Assembly (NCBI GenBank): GCA_946479515.1
Contig: CAMLGF010000019.1
Location: 1-57,561 of the forward strand
Direction of reading: 5' to 3'
DNA length: 57,561 nt
DNA from: an uncultured Pseudomonadota bacterium
GTDB lineage: Bacteria > Pseudomonadota > Gammaproteobacteria > Steroidobacterales > Steroidobacteraceae
Part shown: piece by piece, positions 1-11,136 of the stretch
Position numbering within the stretch: position 1 is the first letter of the stretch
Layout: each line of letters opens with the position of its first letter
The notes under the pieces: model-generated
Told to the model about the DNA's origin: nothing
Database searches by the model: none
The model's input: the letters and a program-made list of their open reading frames with translations, nothing else
Made by a program: the position numbers and the translations under genes

Positions 1-44
1 ACGGATTTTAAGTCCGTTGCGTCTACCAGTTCCGCCACCGGGGC
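1..44 (-). tRNA. tRNA-Leu (TAA anticodon), 3' part cut off by the window edge
   Basis: Read on the minus strand, the 5' half of a leucine tRNA is visible: acceptor strand GCCCCGG from position 44, a D-arm with GGTAGACGC, and an anticodon stem-loop whose loop reads CTTAAAA, giving anticodon TAA. The variable arm, T-arm and acceptor 3' strand lie outside the window. It is the last member of a Gly-Cys-Leu tRNA series read leftwards, the same order as glyW-cysT-leuZ downstream of uvrC-pgsA in E. coli. Confidence 0.93.
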
Positions 45-146
45 TGCCCATGATTGCGCTCGAGAGGTCGTCATCGTTAGGGACCGAGGCCGCCTGAGCG
101 GCCGAACGCCGCACATTGTACAGCTTGCTCCCCGATCGCCGGCGTA

Positions 147-1508
147 TTACGGGCGGGTGTCACCCAGGTACACGGTGCACTGGTCGGCGAGTTCGGGAGG
201 ATGAAAAGCGGTATGCAGGCAGGCGAATCCGATGGTGCGCGAGCCGGGGTCGTACTCCATCGGCTCACCCGTGTACGGATTGCGGTACTCGGGCGACCGC
301 AACAGCGAGCGCATATCCTGGTCCGGATGCTCCTCGATGCGTGCCTGGAGCCGCAGCAACACCACCCGACCGTCCTCATCGTGGACCCGTGGCGGAAACT
401 GCTCCGGATCCCACGATGATCGGCTCAGGGCGAGTTTGCCGCTGAGGTTGTAGAGCGCCGCGGGTGTCCATCGGAAGTCGTGCTGCAGGGGCTCGAATCC
501 GCCGCGCTGGTAGTACTCGCGGGCCGGCAACGACGCGCGCAGACGCATGGGCTCGATGAAGTCCCGATAGTTCTGGTTGTGCGTGGCGTTCCTTTGCAGA
601 AACAACCTCGTGCTCCAGGAGCCCAGGTCGACCGGAACCTGGTCGCTCAGCAAGTGCGCGCGCGCCTCGGACAGGAACGCCGCGCCGATGTCACCTTCCT
701 CGAGCGTGAAAGGTCGAAGCAGCGAACGCAGCGCCACCAGCTCTGCTGGCTTGAGCTGCCGTCCGCGCATCAGGGCCGAGAGGAAGTCATGCGTGTTGCG
801 GATGGCCTGCAGCGCAGACATCTTCATGCCCAGCCTCTTTCCTCCCCGCAGCGCCATGCGCCAGAAGTGCAGATCACGCGATGCCCTCGCGAGGAATACC
901 GCCGGTGGGTCTTCGTGAAAGCTGACAGCCAATCTCAGCCTGCCCACCGCGACGATCGGACCCAGTGGTGGCCAGGGGGTATGGAGATCCGGATCCGGGA
1001 TCTCGATGAACTGCGGTTGCGCGAGCAGCGCGTCGTAGCGTTCGAAGAGCAACTGCAGGTAGGGATTCTCCAGGTCGAGCGCCGTCAGGCGCGCCACCTG
1101 CCGTTCGGTGCAGTCCAGCCTGTGCCGCGCCTGGCAGATGAATTTCAGGGTTCCCTCGAGTCCCTCGTTCGCGAGCGGCGAGCCGAGGATCTCATTTGTC
1201 TCTCCCGCGTCGAGGGAACTCGATCCGCGCAACGCGCGCTGCGCCTGCATGGCTTTGATCAGCTTGGCTCCCGACTCGTTCGGTTCACGGTCTGGCGCAG
1301 CCAGGAAACCCATCGCGAAAGCGTATCCATTGCCGTCAACGCGCAACACCGGCGATGGCAGCCGCAGGTTCTCGAGTTCCGGAGCCAGGGACTCGTCGAA
1401 AACCGGCAGGTTGATCAACAGGACGGCGGCGACCGCGACGAGCGGAATGGCGAGCAGGCGAATCGCCGTCACGAGACGGCCCCGCCGGTTTGCCGCGTTA
1501 CCCGACAT
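147..1508 (-). CDS. hypothetical 453-aa protein with one N-terminal membrane segment
   Basis: I do not recognise this family. The protein starts at an ATG, has a basic N-terminus and one hydrophobic segment at about residues 12-33, then a long mainly polar region rich in Arg, Leu and Pro. It is probably anchored in the inner membrane with the bulk in the periplasm; no catalytic motif is obvious. The C-terminal third has many aromatic residues and charged loops and ends near a segment with two Cys (CLHTAF and QCTVYLG), which could pair. The gene sits between tRNA-Cys (9 bp upstream) and tRNA-Leu, so it interrupts a normally compact tRNA operon and may be co-transcribed with it. It is the only coding frame with a plausible start and membrane segment here, although long antisense frames exist. 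Confidence 0.75.
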   Translation of the reverse strand: MSGNAANRRGRLVTAIRLLAIPLVAVAAVLLINLPVFDESLAPELENLRLPSPVLRVDGNGYAFAMGFLAAPDREPNESGAKLIKAMQAQRALRGSSSLDAGETNEILGSPLANEGLEGTLKFICQARHRLDCTERQVARLTALDLENPYLQLLFERYDALLAQPQFIEIPDPDLHTPWPPLGPIVAVGRLRLAVSFHEDPPAVFLARASRDLHFWRMALRGGKRLGMKMSALQAIRNTHDFLSALMRGRQLKPAELVALRSLLRPFTLEEGDIGAAFLSEARAHLLSDQVPVDLGSWSTRLFLQRNATHNQNYRDFIEPMRLRASLPAREYYQRGGFEPLQHDFRWTPAALYNLSGKLALSRSSWDPEQFPPRVHDEDGRVVLLRLQARIEEHPDQDMRSLLRSPEYRNPYTGEPMEYDPGSRTIGFACLHTAFHPPELADQCTVYLGDTRP

Positions 1509-1517
1509 GGGCAGATG

Positions 1518-1591
1518 TGGAGGCTAGGGTCGGAATCGAACCGGCATAGACGGCTTTGCAGGCCGCTGCATAACCATTCTGCCACCTAGCC
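1518..1591 (-). tRNA. tRNA-Cys (GCA)
   Basis: A complete 74-nt cloverleaf on the minus strand: the acceptor stem GGCTAGG pairs with CCTAGCC, the anticodon loop reads CTGCAAA (anticodon GCA), the T-arm contains GGTTCGATTCC, and the 3' TCCA end is encoded. It lies 30 nt downstream of tRNA-Gly and 9 bp upstream of the start of the 453-aa gene. Confidence 0.97.
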
Positions 1592-1621
1592 ACGGTCCGG
1601 ACGGACGAGCCTGAAGAGAAT

Positions 1622-1697
<76 letters not shown>

Positions 1698-1739
1698 GTC
1701 CTGGAGAGGGCGGCAATTCTAGGGCCGTGGCCCCGCAAG

Positions 1740-2291
1740 TCAAGAAATTCCCTCTCCGGCAAGGATTTGCATGACCCGCTCGATGCTGTCGGCATTCCGC
1801 CAGCGCGCCCGGCTCTCGGCGGTGACGAACCTCTCCTGGACGGCGTAATCCAGCATGCCGTACAGGGGCTTGAAGTAGCCGTCGATGTTGGCGAGCACCA
1901 CCGGCTTGGCGTGCAGGCCGAGTTGCGCCCAGGTGACGATTTCCACGAGTTCGTCGAAGGTGCCCATGCCGCCGGGCAGGCCGACGAAGCCGTCCGACAG
2001 CTCCGCCATCAGGGTCTTGCGTTCGTGCATGGTCGCGACCACGTGCTGCGCGGTGAGCCCGGGATGCGCGAGCTCGCGCTCGATCAGCATGCGCGGAATG
2101 ACGCCGATGGCCCGGCCGCCGGCCTGCAGCACCGCGTCGGCGACGATGCCCATGAGGCCGAGGCGTCCGCCACCATACACCAGCGTGATGCCGCGCTGCG
2201 CGAAGGCGCGACCCAGTTCCTCGGCCGCGTGCGAGTAGCTAGGACGCGCGCCCGGTGCCGAGCCGCAGAATACGCAAACCGACCGGGTCAC
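1740..2291 (-). CDS. LOG-family protein (cytokinin riboside 5'-monophosphate phosphoribohydrolase type)
   Basis: A 183-aa member of the LOG/TIGR00730 family, which hydrolyses nucleoside 5'-monophosphates to base and ribose 5-phosphate. Visible signatures are VCVFCGS at the N-terminus, the glycine-rich YGGGRLGLMG at about residues 39-48, MHERK at 88-92, and PGGMGTFDE at 106-114; the last two are the family's catalytic motifs. The length is normal. The start is a GTG at 2291 whose last bases overlap the TGA of pgsA (GTGA), so translation is probably coupled to pgsA. A longer reading frame extends into pgsA but lacks similarity. Insertion between pgsA and tRNA-Gly is unlike E. coli. The natural substrate in bacteria is uncertain; a nucleotide-salvage role is inferred. 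Confidence 0.93.
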   Translation of the reverse strand: MTRSVCVFCGSAPGARPSYSHAAEELGRAFAQRGITLVYGGGRLGLMGIVADAVLQAGGRAIGVIPRMLIERELAHPGLTAQHVVATMHERKTLMAELSDGFVGLPGGMGTFDELVEIVTWAQLGLHAKPVVLANIDGYFKPLYGMLDYAVQERFVTAESRARWRNADSIERVMQILAGEGIS

Positions 2292-2935
2292 CCATGCCCC
2301 TTGAGATCCGGCCAGGCCGCGCGCAGGTACGAGATGGCGGACGACAGCGTGAGTACCGCCGCGACCACGGTGAGCATCAGCCCGATCTCGAAGACCGGCA
2401 GCTCGAACACTCCCGGGATGACGGGCAGGTTCCAGCGGAACAACATGCAGGACAGGCCGACGATCTGCACGATGGTCTTGAGCTTGCCGAGCGAGCTCAC
2501 CTTCACCTTGCCGCGCTGGCCGATCTCGGCCATCCACTCGCGCAAGGCGGAGATGGCGATCTCACGGCCGATGATGACGATGGCCGACAGCACGAGGATG
2601 GCGCGCACCGACTCGGCGCGCAACGTGGCATGGCCACCGTCCAGCGTCTCGATGCCGGGCACGATGATGGGTGGCATGTCCTTGCTCAGCAGCAGCACCA
2701 GCGCCACGGCGACGATGAGCTTGTCGGCCACCGGATCCAGGAACGCGCCGAGCCGCGACGTCTGACCCATGCGCCGCGCCAGGTAGCCGTCGAGCGAGTC
2801 GGTGATGCCTGCCAGCGCGAACAACAGGCCGGCGGCCGGGTCGGCCCACTTGAACGGTAGATAGAAGAGCATGATCACCAGAGGGATCGCGAAGATCCGC
2901 AGCCAGGTGAGCGTGTTGGGCAGGTTCCAGATCAT
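2288..2935 (-). CDS. pgsA: CDP-diacylglycerol-glycerol-3-phosphate 3-phosphatidyltransferase
   Basis: Inner-membrane enzyme making phosphatidylglycerophosphate, the first committed step to phosphatidylglycerol and cardiolipin. The CDP-alcohol phosphotransferase motif is complete: D46, D49-G50, A53-R54, G63, D67 and D71. The N-terminus NLPNTLTWLRI is typical of PgsA, and several hydrophobic segments follow. At 215 aa it is about 30 residues longer than E. coli PgsA, because of an extra loop around residues 86-108. It begins 15 bp after the uvrC stop and overlaps the next gene by 4 bp. The uvrC-pgsA-tRNA order matches gammaproteobacteria. Confidence 0.97.
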   Translation of the reverse strand: MIWNLPNTLTWLRIFAIPLVIMLFYLPFKWADPAAGLLFALAGITDSLDGYLARRMGQTSRLGAFLDPVADKLIVAVALVLLLSKDMPPIIVPGIETLDGGHATLRAESVRAILVLSAIVIIGREIAISALREWMAEIGQRGKVKVSSLGKLKTIVQIVGLSCMLFRWNLPVIPGVFELPVFEIGLMLTVVAAVLTLSSAISYLRAAWPDLKGHG

Positions 2936-2950
2936 CGCGGCTCGCAGGGC

Positions 2951-4819
2951 TCAAGCGCCCGGATGCAAGTGATCATAAAGCGTTCGCGCCAGCGTTGTCC
3001 CGATCCCGCTCACCGCCTCGAAGTCGGTGACACCCGCGCGCAGCAACCCCTGCATGCCGCCGAAGTGTTTGAGCAGGGCGCGGCGCTTCGCCGGCCCGAG
3101 TCCGGGCACGGTCTCCAGCACCGATTCGTTGTGCCGGCGCGCGCGGCGCTTGCGGTGCCCGGTGATCGCGAAGCGATGCGCCTCATCGCGAATGCGCTGG
3201 ATCACGCGCAAGGCCTGCGACTGCGGCCCGGGCACGAGCGGCGAGGCCTCGCCATGCACGAACAGTCGCTCCTGCCCGGGCCGGCGATCCGGCCCCTTGG
3301 CCACGCCCACGAGCGTGAGCCCGGCGAAACCCAGCTGCGCGAGCTCGGCGTACACCTCGTTGATCTGTCCAAGTCCGCCATCGATGAGCAGCACGTCGGG
3401 CGCCGCCAGTTCGCCGGCCCGCACCCGCTCATAACGCCGCCGCAGCGCCTGGCGCAGCGCCCCGTAGTCGTCACCCGGTGTCACGCCACTGATGTTGAAC
3501 CGCCGGTACTCCTTCTTCAGGGGCCCTTCCGGTCCGTACACCACGCAGGACGCCACGGTGCCTTCGCCCTGCGTGTGGCTGATGTCGAAGCACTCCAGGC
3601 GGCGCGGCGGCTGCGCGAGGTGCAGCAGTGCGCCCAGGTCGGTGAGCATCTCCTCGATGTCCGCGTGCCGCGCGCGCCGCATGCGCAGCGCCTGCGCGGC
3701 ATTCTCCACGGTCATCGACATCCAGCGCGCCGGCAGGGCGCGCGACGGGCGCCAGATGCGCAGTGCGCCGCCCGCGCGCTCCGGCGCGCTGCTGGCGACG
3801 CGCCCGCGCAGCGCTTCCGTCAATGCATCGACCTCGGCGAGCTCGAGATTCACCAGCACTTCCGCGGGCGGCGGCGTGCCCGCGTAGTACTGCATGAGGA
3901 ACGAGGCCAGCGCCTCGTTGGGTTCGGCCAGAGCACCCTTGGGAAAGTAGCAGGTCGAGCCGAGATTCCTGCCGCCGCGGATGATCATGACCGACACCGC
4001 GTATTCGCCGGGCTCGCCCACCAGGGCGAATACGTCGATGTCCCGGTCGCCCTCCGCGGTGACGATCTGCTGCGACTGGATCTGCTTGAGCGCCGCGAGC
4101 TGGTCGCGCAGCGCCGCGGCGCGCTCATATTGCAGCGCCTCGGCGGCCTTCTCCATCGCGGCGGCCAGTTCGCCGTGCACTTCGTCGTTGCGGCCTTCCA
4201 GCACCTTCACCGCTGCCGCGATGTCGCGCGCATAGTCCTCGCGCGAGATCAGCTTCACGCACGGCGCCGAGCAGCGCCCGATCTGGTGCTGCAGGCAGGG
4301 CCGGCTGCGGTTCTCGAAGAACGAATCGCGGCAATTGCGGATGCGGAAGATCTTCTGCACGCTCTGCAAGGTGTCCTTGACCGCGCCGGCACTGGGGAAC
4401 GGGCCGAAATAACGCCCCGGCAGGTTGCGCGGGCCTCGATAGAAGACCAGCCGTGGATATTCGTGCCCGGCCGGTAGATAGACATAGGGAAAGCTCTTGT
4501 CGTCGCGCAACACGATGTTGTAGCGCGGTTTGTGCTCCTTGATGAGGTTGTATTCGAGCAGCAGCGCTTCGGTCTCGGAATTGGTGACCGTGACCTCGAT
4601 GCGCGCGACGTGCCCCACGAGAGCCTGCACCTTGGGATCGACGTTGCTGGCCAGGAAATAGTTGCCCACGCGATCGCGCAGGCTGCGCGCCTTGCCGACG
4701 TACAGCAGCTCGGCGCGGCCCGCCTCGTCCGGTGCCCCGTACATGCGGTACACCCCCGGCCGGCGCGGCAGGTTGGGGATGTAGTCACGGGGGTCGAATC
4801 GGTCGGCGTGTTCGCTCAC
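2951..4819 (-). CDS. uvrC: excinuclease ABC subunit C
   Basis: UvrC makes both incisions around the lesion in UvrABC nucleotide excision repair. In the 622-aa protein an N-terminal GIY-YIG nuclease is visible (GVYRMYG at 22-28, YVGKARSLRDRV at 40-51), followed by a Cys-containing stretch near CLQHQIGRCSAPC, a UVR motif (about 200-240), the RNase H-like C-terminal nuclease region with ECFDISHTQG, and a tandem helix-hairpin-helix at the end (VPGLGPAKRRALLKHFGG and SGIGTTLARTLY). Length is normal. The start is GTG at 4819, only 4 bp after the upstream glycosylase stop; an AGGAG lies very close to it, so a slightly downstream start is possible. It is co-directional with a uracil-DNA glycosylase, making a small repair cluster. 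Confidence 0.97.
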   Translation of the reverse strand: MSEHADRFDPRDYIPNLPRRPGVYRMYGAPDEAGRAELLYVGKARSLRDRVGNYFLASNVDPKVQALVGHVARIEVTVTNSETEALLLEYNLIKEHKPRYNIVLRDDKSFPYVYLPAGHEYPRLVFYRGPRNLPGRYFGPFPSAGAVKDTLQSVQKIFRIRNCRDSFFENRSRPCLQHQIGRCSAPCVKLISREDYARDIAAAVKVLEGRNDEVHGELAAAMEKAAEALQYERAAALRDQLAALKQIQSQQIVTAEGDRDIDVFALVGEPGEYAVSVMIIRGGRNLGSTCYFPKGALAEPNEALASFLMQYYAGTPPPAEVLVNLELAEVDALTEALRGRVASSAPERAGGALRIWRPSRALPARWMSMTVENAAQALRMRRARHADIEEMLTDLGALLHLAQPPRRLECFDISHTQGEGTVASCVVYGPEGPLKKEYRRFNISGVTPGDDYGALRQALRRRYERVRAGELAAPDVLLIDGGLGQINEVYAELAQLGFAGLTLVGVAKGPDRRPGQERLFVHGEASPLVPGPQSQALRVIQRIRDEAHRFAITGHRKRRARRHNESVLETVPGLGPAKRRALLKHFGGMQGLLRAGVTDFEAVSGIGTTLARTLYDHLHPGA

Positions 4820-4823
4820 GCTC

Positions 4824-5483
4824 CTATTCTATGCCGGCGAGCACTTTGGCCCGGCCCAGCACCGCCTGGAACATCCCGGCCGTGAGCCTGCGGGTCTGGG
4901 TGTTGTAGCGGCTGCAATGGTAGGAATCGACCATGTGCCGTATCTCAACCGGCGAACCAGCCGCGCCGGGCAACCGGTGCTCGTTCCCATGGCCGAAGAT
5001 GGCCTGGCTCTTCTTCATGCCCAGCGCCATGAGCACGGCGTCGTGCGCCACGGTGCCCAGGGCCAGGATGCACTTCACGGAGGGCGTCCCGGCGAGTTCC
5101 GCGGCCAGGTACTGGTTGCAGGTGCGAATCTCCACGGGCAGCGGCTTGTTCTCGGGGGGCAGACACTTCACGGCATTGCTGATGCGCGTGTCACGCAGCC
5201 GCAGATCGTCGAAACGATCCTTCGACACGGGCGCCGTGGCGAGGCCCGCCGCGTGCAACGACTCATATAAAAGGATGCCGGCGTAGTCCCCCGTGAACGG
5301 GCGGCCGGTGCGGTTGGCCCCGTGCATGCCGGGCGCGAGACCGACGATCAGCAGTTTCGGATGGGCATCGCCGAATGGCGGCACCGGCTTGCAGAAGTAA
5401 TCGGGGTTCTGATGCCGGGTCTTGGCCAGGAAGGCCGCGAGGCGCGGACAGAGCGTGCAGTCCGGACAGAAGCTGGCCGCCAT
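4824..5483 (-). CDS. family 5 uracil-DNA glycosylase (UdgB type)
   Basis: A 219-aa uracil/hypoxanthine-removing glycosylase of the iron-sulfur families. Motif 1 is GLAPGMHGANRTG (residues 48-60) followed by PFTGDYAG; the HGANRTG form and the absence of the usual GEAPG/E motif identify family 5 rather than family 4. Motif 2 near the C-terminus is YHCSRYNTQTRRLT, again family 5. Probable [4Fe-4S] ligands are C9, C12, C107 (KCLPP) and C122 (RTCN). ATG at 5483 is chosen because it leaves the Cys-rich N-terminus intact; the frame stays open far upstream through icd. It lies 17 bp after icd and 4 bp before uvrC, so it shares their transcript. Confidence 0.93.
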   Translation of the reverse strand: MAASFCPDCTLCPRLAAFLAKTRHQNPDYFCKPVPPFGDAHPKLLIVGLAPGMHGANRTGRPFTGDYAGILLYESLHAAGLATAPVSKDRFDDLRLRDTRISNAVKCLPPENKPLPVEIRTCNQYLAAELAGTPSVKCILALGTVAHDAVLMALGMKKSQAIFGHGNEHRLPGAAGSPVEIRHMVDSYHCSRYNTQTRRLTAGMFQAVLGRAKVLAGIE

Positions 5484-5500
5484 GATCGCCGCGGACGGCG

Positions 5501-6832
<1,332 letters not shown>

Positions 6833-6886
6833 GCCGTCGCGCCGCGGTGAAACGAGCGGGCTTCGTGGTGGCTCGCGATCATTCTG

Positions 6887-8242
<1,356 letters not shown>

Positions 8243-8311
8243 AAGGTGCGAACTATTCTAATTCAGAGGCTTACGGCACACTACCGCCAAACGAGCTTTT
8301 CCGGGATTTCC

Positions 8312-9541
8312 ATGCACAAAGTTCTCATTCTGGGCGCCGGCAAGATCGGCGCTCTCATCAGTGGCCTGTTGGCCGAATCCGGTGATTACGACGTCACCCT
8401 GGCCGATGTCGACGCCGCGCAGGCCGAATCCGTGGTCAAGGCCCATGGTTCGCCGAATCTACGGGCGGTGGCGCTGGACGCCGGCGACGGCAAGGCGCTG
8501 GACAATCATTTCCGCGTCCACCGGCCGCACGCCGTCATCTCCAGCCTGCCCTATTACTGCAACCCGGTCGTGGCCAAGGCCGCTCGCAAGGGCAATGCGC
8601 ACTATTTCGACCTGACCGAGGACGTCGAAGTCACGCGCGCCGTGCGCCGCATCGCCCGGGGTTCGAGCAAGGCATTCGTGCCCCAGTGCGGGCTCGCGCC
8701 CGGTTTCATCAGCATCGCGGCCAACGAACTCACCAAGCATTTCGACGAGCTGCGCTCGATCAAGCTGCGCGTGGGCGCCCTGCCGCAGCACCCTAACAAC
8801 GTACTCAAGTACTCGCTCACCTGGTCGACCGAGGGTCTCATCAACGAGTACGGCAACCCCTGCCAGGCGGTGATCGACGGCAAGATCGTCGAATCCGCGC
8901 CGCTCGAGGGACTCGAAGAGATCGAGATCGATGGCACGCTGTACGAGGCGTTCAACACCTCGGGCGGCCTGGGGTCGCTTGCCGAGTCCTACGGCAAGCA
9001 GTGCGAGCAGATCAACTACAAGACCATGCGCTATCCGGGCCATTGCGCACAGATGCGCCTGCTCATGAACGATCTCAAGCTCAACTCCGACCGCGCCACG
9101 CTCAAGCGCGTGCTGGAGCACGCCGTGCCGCAGACGCTGCAGGATGTGGTGATCGTGTACGCCGCGGTCGCCGGCAAACAGGATGGCGAGCTGCGCGAGG
9201 AAAACTACGTCAACAAGATCTATCCGCAGGTCATTGCCGGCCGGCTCTGGTCGGCGATCCAGGTCACCACGGCCGCGGGCATCACCGCCGTGGTCGATCT
9301 GGTGCTCGCGAGCCCGCGCAAGTACTCCGGGTTCGTCGCGCAGGAACAGTTCGCGCTGCCGGACATCCTCGCCAACCGCTTCGGTCAGTACTACGCGCCG
9401 GGCGGCACCAAGGACGTCTCCTCCACGGTGGTGGTCAGCGGCCAGGCCGGCCACCAGCGCAAGCAGGCGACGAAATCGTCGCGCGTTGCCGCAGCGCCGA
9501 AGAAGAAAAGCGCTGCCGCGGCGCCGAGGAGGAAGAAGTGA
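8312..9541 (+). CDS. saccharopine dehydrogenase family protein
   Basis: A 409-aa NAD(P)-dependent oxidoreductase of the LYS9/saccharopine reductase family. The N-terminal Rossmann fold has [10 protein letters not shown] (residues 4-13) and the acidic end of beta-2 at [20 protein letters not shown] and [10 protein letters not shown] are characteristic of the family. The last 40 residues are a Lys/Arg/Ala-rich tail ([15 protein letters not shown]) not needed for the fold. ATG at 8312 is chosen because it starts just before the Rossmann strand. It overlaps the downstream ALDH7-like gene by 4 bp (GTGA), which supports a role in lysine/2-aminoadipate metabolism; the direction (saccharopine cleavage or reduction) cannot be told from sequence. 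Confidence 0.9.
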   Translation: MHKVLILGAGKIGALISGLLAESGDYDVTLADVDAAQAESVVKAHGSPNLRAVALDAGDGKALDNHFRVHRPHAVISSLPYYCNPVVAKAARKGNAHYFDLTEDVEVTRAVRRIARGSSKAFVPQCGLAPGFISIAANELTKHFDELRSIKLRVGALPQHPNNVLKYSLTWSTEGLINEYGNPCQAVIDGKIVESAPLEGLEEIEIDGTLYEAFNTSGGLGSLAESYGKQCEQINYKTMRYPGHCAQMRLLMNDLKLNSDRATLKRVLEHAVPQTLQDVVIVYAAVAGKQDGELREENYVNKIYPQVIAGRLWSAIQVTTAAGITAVVDLVLASPRKYSGFVAQEQFALPDILANRFGQYYAPGGTKDVSSTVVVSGQAGHQRKQATKSSRVAAAPKKKSAAAAPRRKK

Positions 9542-11097
9542 GCGCCGCGGCAGTGAAGGTGGACGTCGCCGCCATCCTCAAGCGGCTGCGTATCGATTCG
9601 ATCAATGCCGGCACCTGGTCCGGCACCCTCGGATGGTCGAAGGATGTCGCGGGCCCGAAAATTGCGTCGCTGAATCCCGCCACCGGCGACACGCTGGCGG
9701 AGGTGCGGGGCGCCACGGTCACCGACTACGAGGCCGTGATGCGCAGCGCCGTGGACGCGGCCGCCGCCTGGCGCAAGGTGCCGGCGCCGCGCCGCGGTGA
9801 GGCCATCCGCCTGCTCGGCGAGGCCCTGCGTGACGTCAAGGAAGACCTGGGCGCGCTGGTCACGCTCGAGAACGGCAAGATCCGCGCCGAAGGCCTGGGC
9901 GAAGTGCAGGAGATGATCGACATCGCCGACTTCGCGGTCGGCCAGTCGCGCATGCTCTACGGGCGCACCATGCATTCGGAGCGACCGCAGCACCGGATGT
10001 ACGAGCAATGGCATCCGCTCGGCGTCATCGGAATAATCTCGGCCTTCAATTTCCCGGTGGCGGTGTGGGCATGGAACGCCTTCCTCGCGGCCATCTGCGG
10101 CAATGCCTCGGTGTGGAAGCCCTCGCCGAAGACGCCGCTCACGGCCATCGCCGTCCAGCACATCTGCAACAAGGTGATGCGCGAGCACGATCTGCCGCCC
10201 ATCTTTCAGCTGTTCATCGATGCCGGCACCGAGCTGGCGACGCGCTTCGTCGACGATCGCCGGGTCGCCCTGGTGTCCTTCACCGGCTCCACGGCCGTGG
10301 GACGCAACGTCGCCGAGCGCGTGGCGCGCCGGCTGGGCAAGGTGCTGCTCGAGCTGGGCGGCAACAACGCCATCATCGTCGACGAGACCGCGGACCTGAA
10401 ACTGGCGGTGCCCGCCATCGTGTTCGGCGCCGTTGGCACCGCGGGCCAGCGCTGCACGACTACGCGCCGGGTGCTGGTGCACCAGTCACGCATCGACGAA
10501 CTGGCGAAGAAGCTGGCGCATGCCTACGCGCAGGTGCGCATCGGCGACCCCATCAACGCGGCGACGCTCATGGGTCCGCTCATCGACGGCAGCGCGGTCG
10601 AACGCTATTCGCAGGCCATTGCGCAGGCGCGGGCCGCCGGCGGTGAGGTGATCACGGGCGACAAGGTGCTCGGCGGCAAGGGCCATTTCGTGGCGCCCAC
10701 GATCATTCGCGCCCGGAATGACTGGCCCATCGTGCAGCACGAGACCTTCGCGCCGGTGATGTATCTCATTCCCTTCGAATCGCTCGAGGAGGCGATCGAG
10801 ATGCAGAACGCGTCGGCGCACGGCCTGTCGTCGGCGATCTTCACCGATCGGCTGCAGAACGCCGAGGCCTTTCTTTCGGCCTCAGGCAGCGACTGTGGCA
10901 TCGCCAACGTGAACATCGGCACCTCGGGCGCCGAGATCGGTGGGGCATTCGGCGGCGAAAAGGACACGGGCGGCGGCCGCGAGTCGGGCTCGGATTCCTG
11001 GCAGGCCTACATGCGCCGGCAGACCAACACCATCAACTGGAGCCGCGAGTTGCCATTGGCCCAGGGCATCACGTTCGAGATCAAGGAAGGCCCCTGA
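9538..11097 (+). CDS. ALDH7-type aldehyde dehydrogenase (probable L-2-aminoadipate 6-semialdehyde dehydrogenase)
   Basis: A 519-aa NAD(P)+ aldehyde dehydrogenase. Catalytic C306 lies in [12 protein letters not shown] and general-base E272 in [20 protein letters not shown] and [10 protein letters not shown] build the cofactor site. [36 protein letters not shown] (quoted in parts: [25 protein letters not shown]) and [11 protein letters not shown] are typical of ALDH7A1/antiquitin, which oxidises aminoadipate semialdehyde to 2-aminoadipate. The GTG start at 9538 overlaps the stop of the saccharopine dehydrogenase gene, so the two are co-translated. Together they would form the lower part of lysine degradation through saccharopine; no lysine-ketoglutarate reductase is present nearby. 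Confidence 0.92.
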   Translation: MSAAAVKVDVAAILKRLRIDSINAGTWSGTLGWSKDVAGPKIASLNPATGDTLAEVRGATVTDYEAVMRSAVDAAAAWRKVPAPRRGEAIRLLGEALRDVKEDLGALVTLENGKIRAEGLGEVQEMIDIADFAVGQSRMLYGRTMHSERPQHRMYEQWHPLGVIGIISAFNFPVAVWAWNAFLAAICGNASVWKPSPKTPLTAIAVQHICNKVMREHDLPPIFQLFIDAGTELATRFVDDRRVALVSFTGSTAVGRNVAERVARRLGKVLLELGGNNAIIVDETADLKLAVPAIVFGAVGTAGQRCTTTRRVLVHQSRIDELAKKLAHAYAQVRIGDPINAATLMGPLIDGSAVERYSQAIAQARAAGGEVITGDKVLGGKGHFVAPTIIRARNDWPIVQHETFAPVMYLIPFESLEEAIEMQNASAHGLSSAIFTDRLQNAEAFLSASGSDCGIANVNIGTSGAEIGGAFGGEKDTGGGRESGSDSWQAYMRRQTNTINWSRELPLAQGITFEIKEGP

Positions 11098-11136
11098 GAA
11101 GAAGCCACCCGCGAGGGGCCCGGACCGGGGCGCGCA

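Noticed and set aside
11098..11136. Possible bidirectional terminator between the ALDH7 and kinase genes
   Set aside because: GC-rich but no clear stem plus T-run on either strand.
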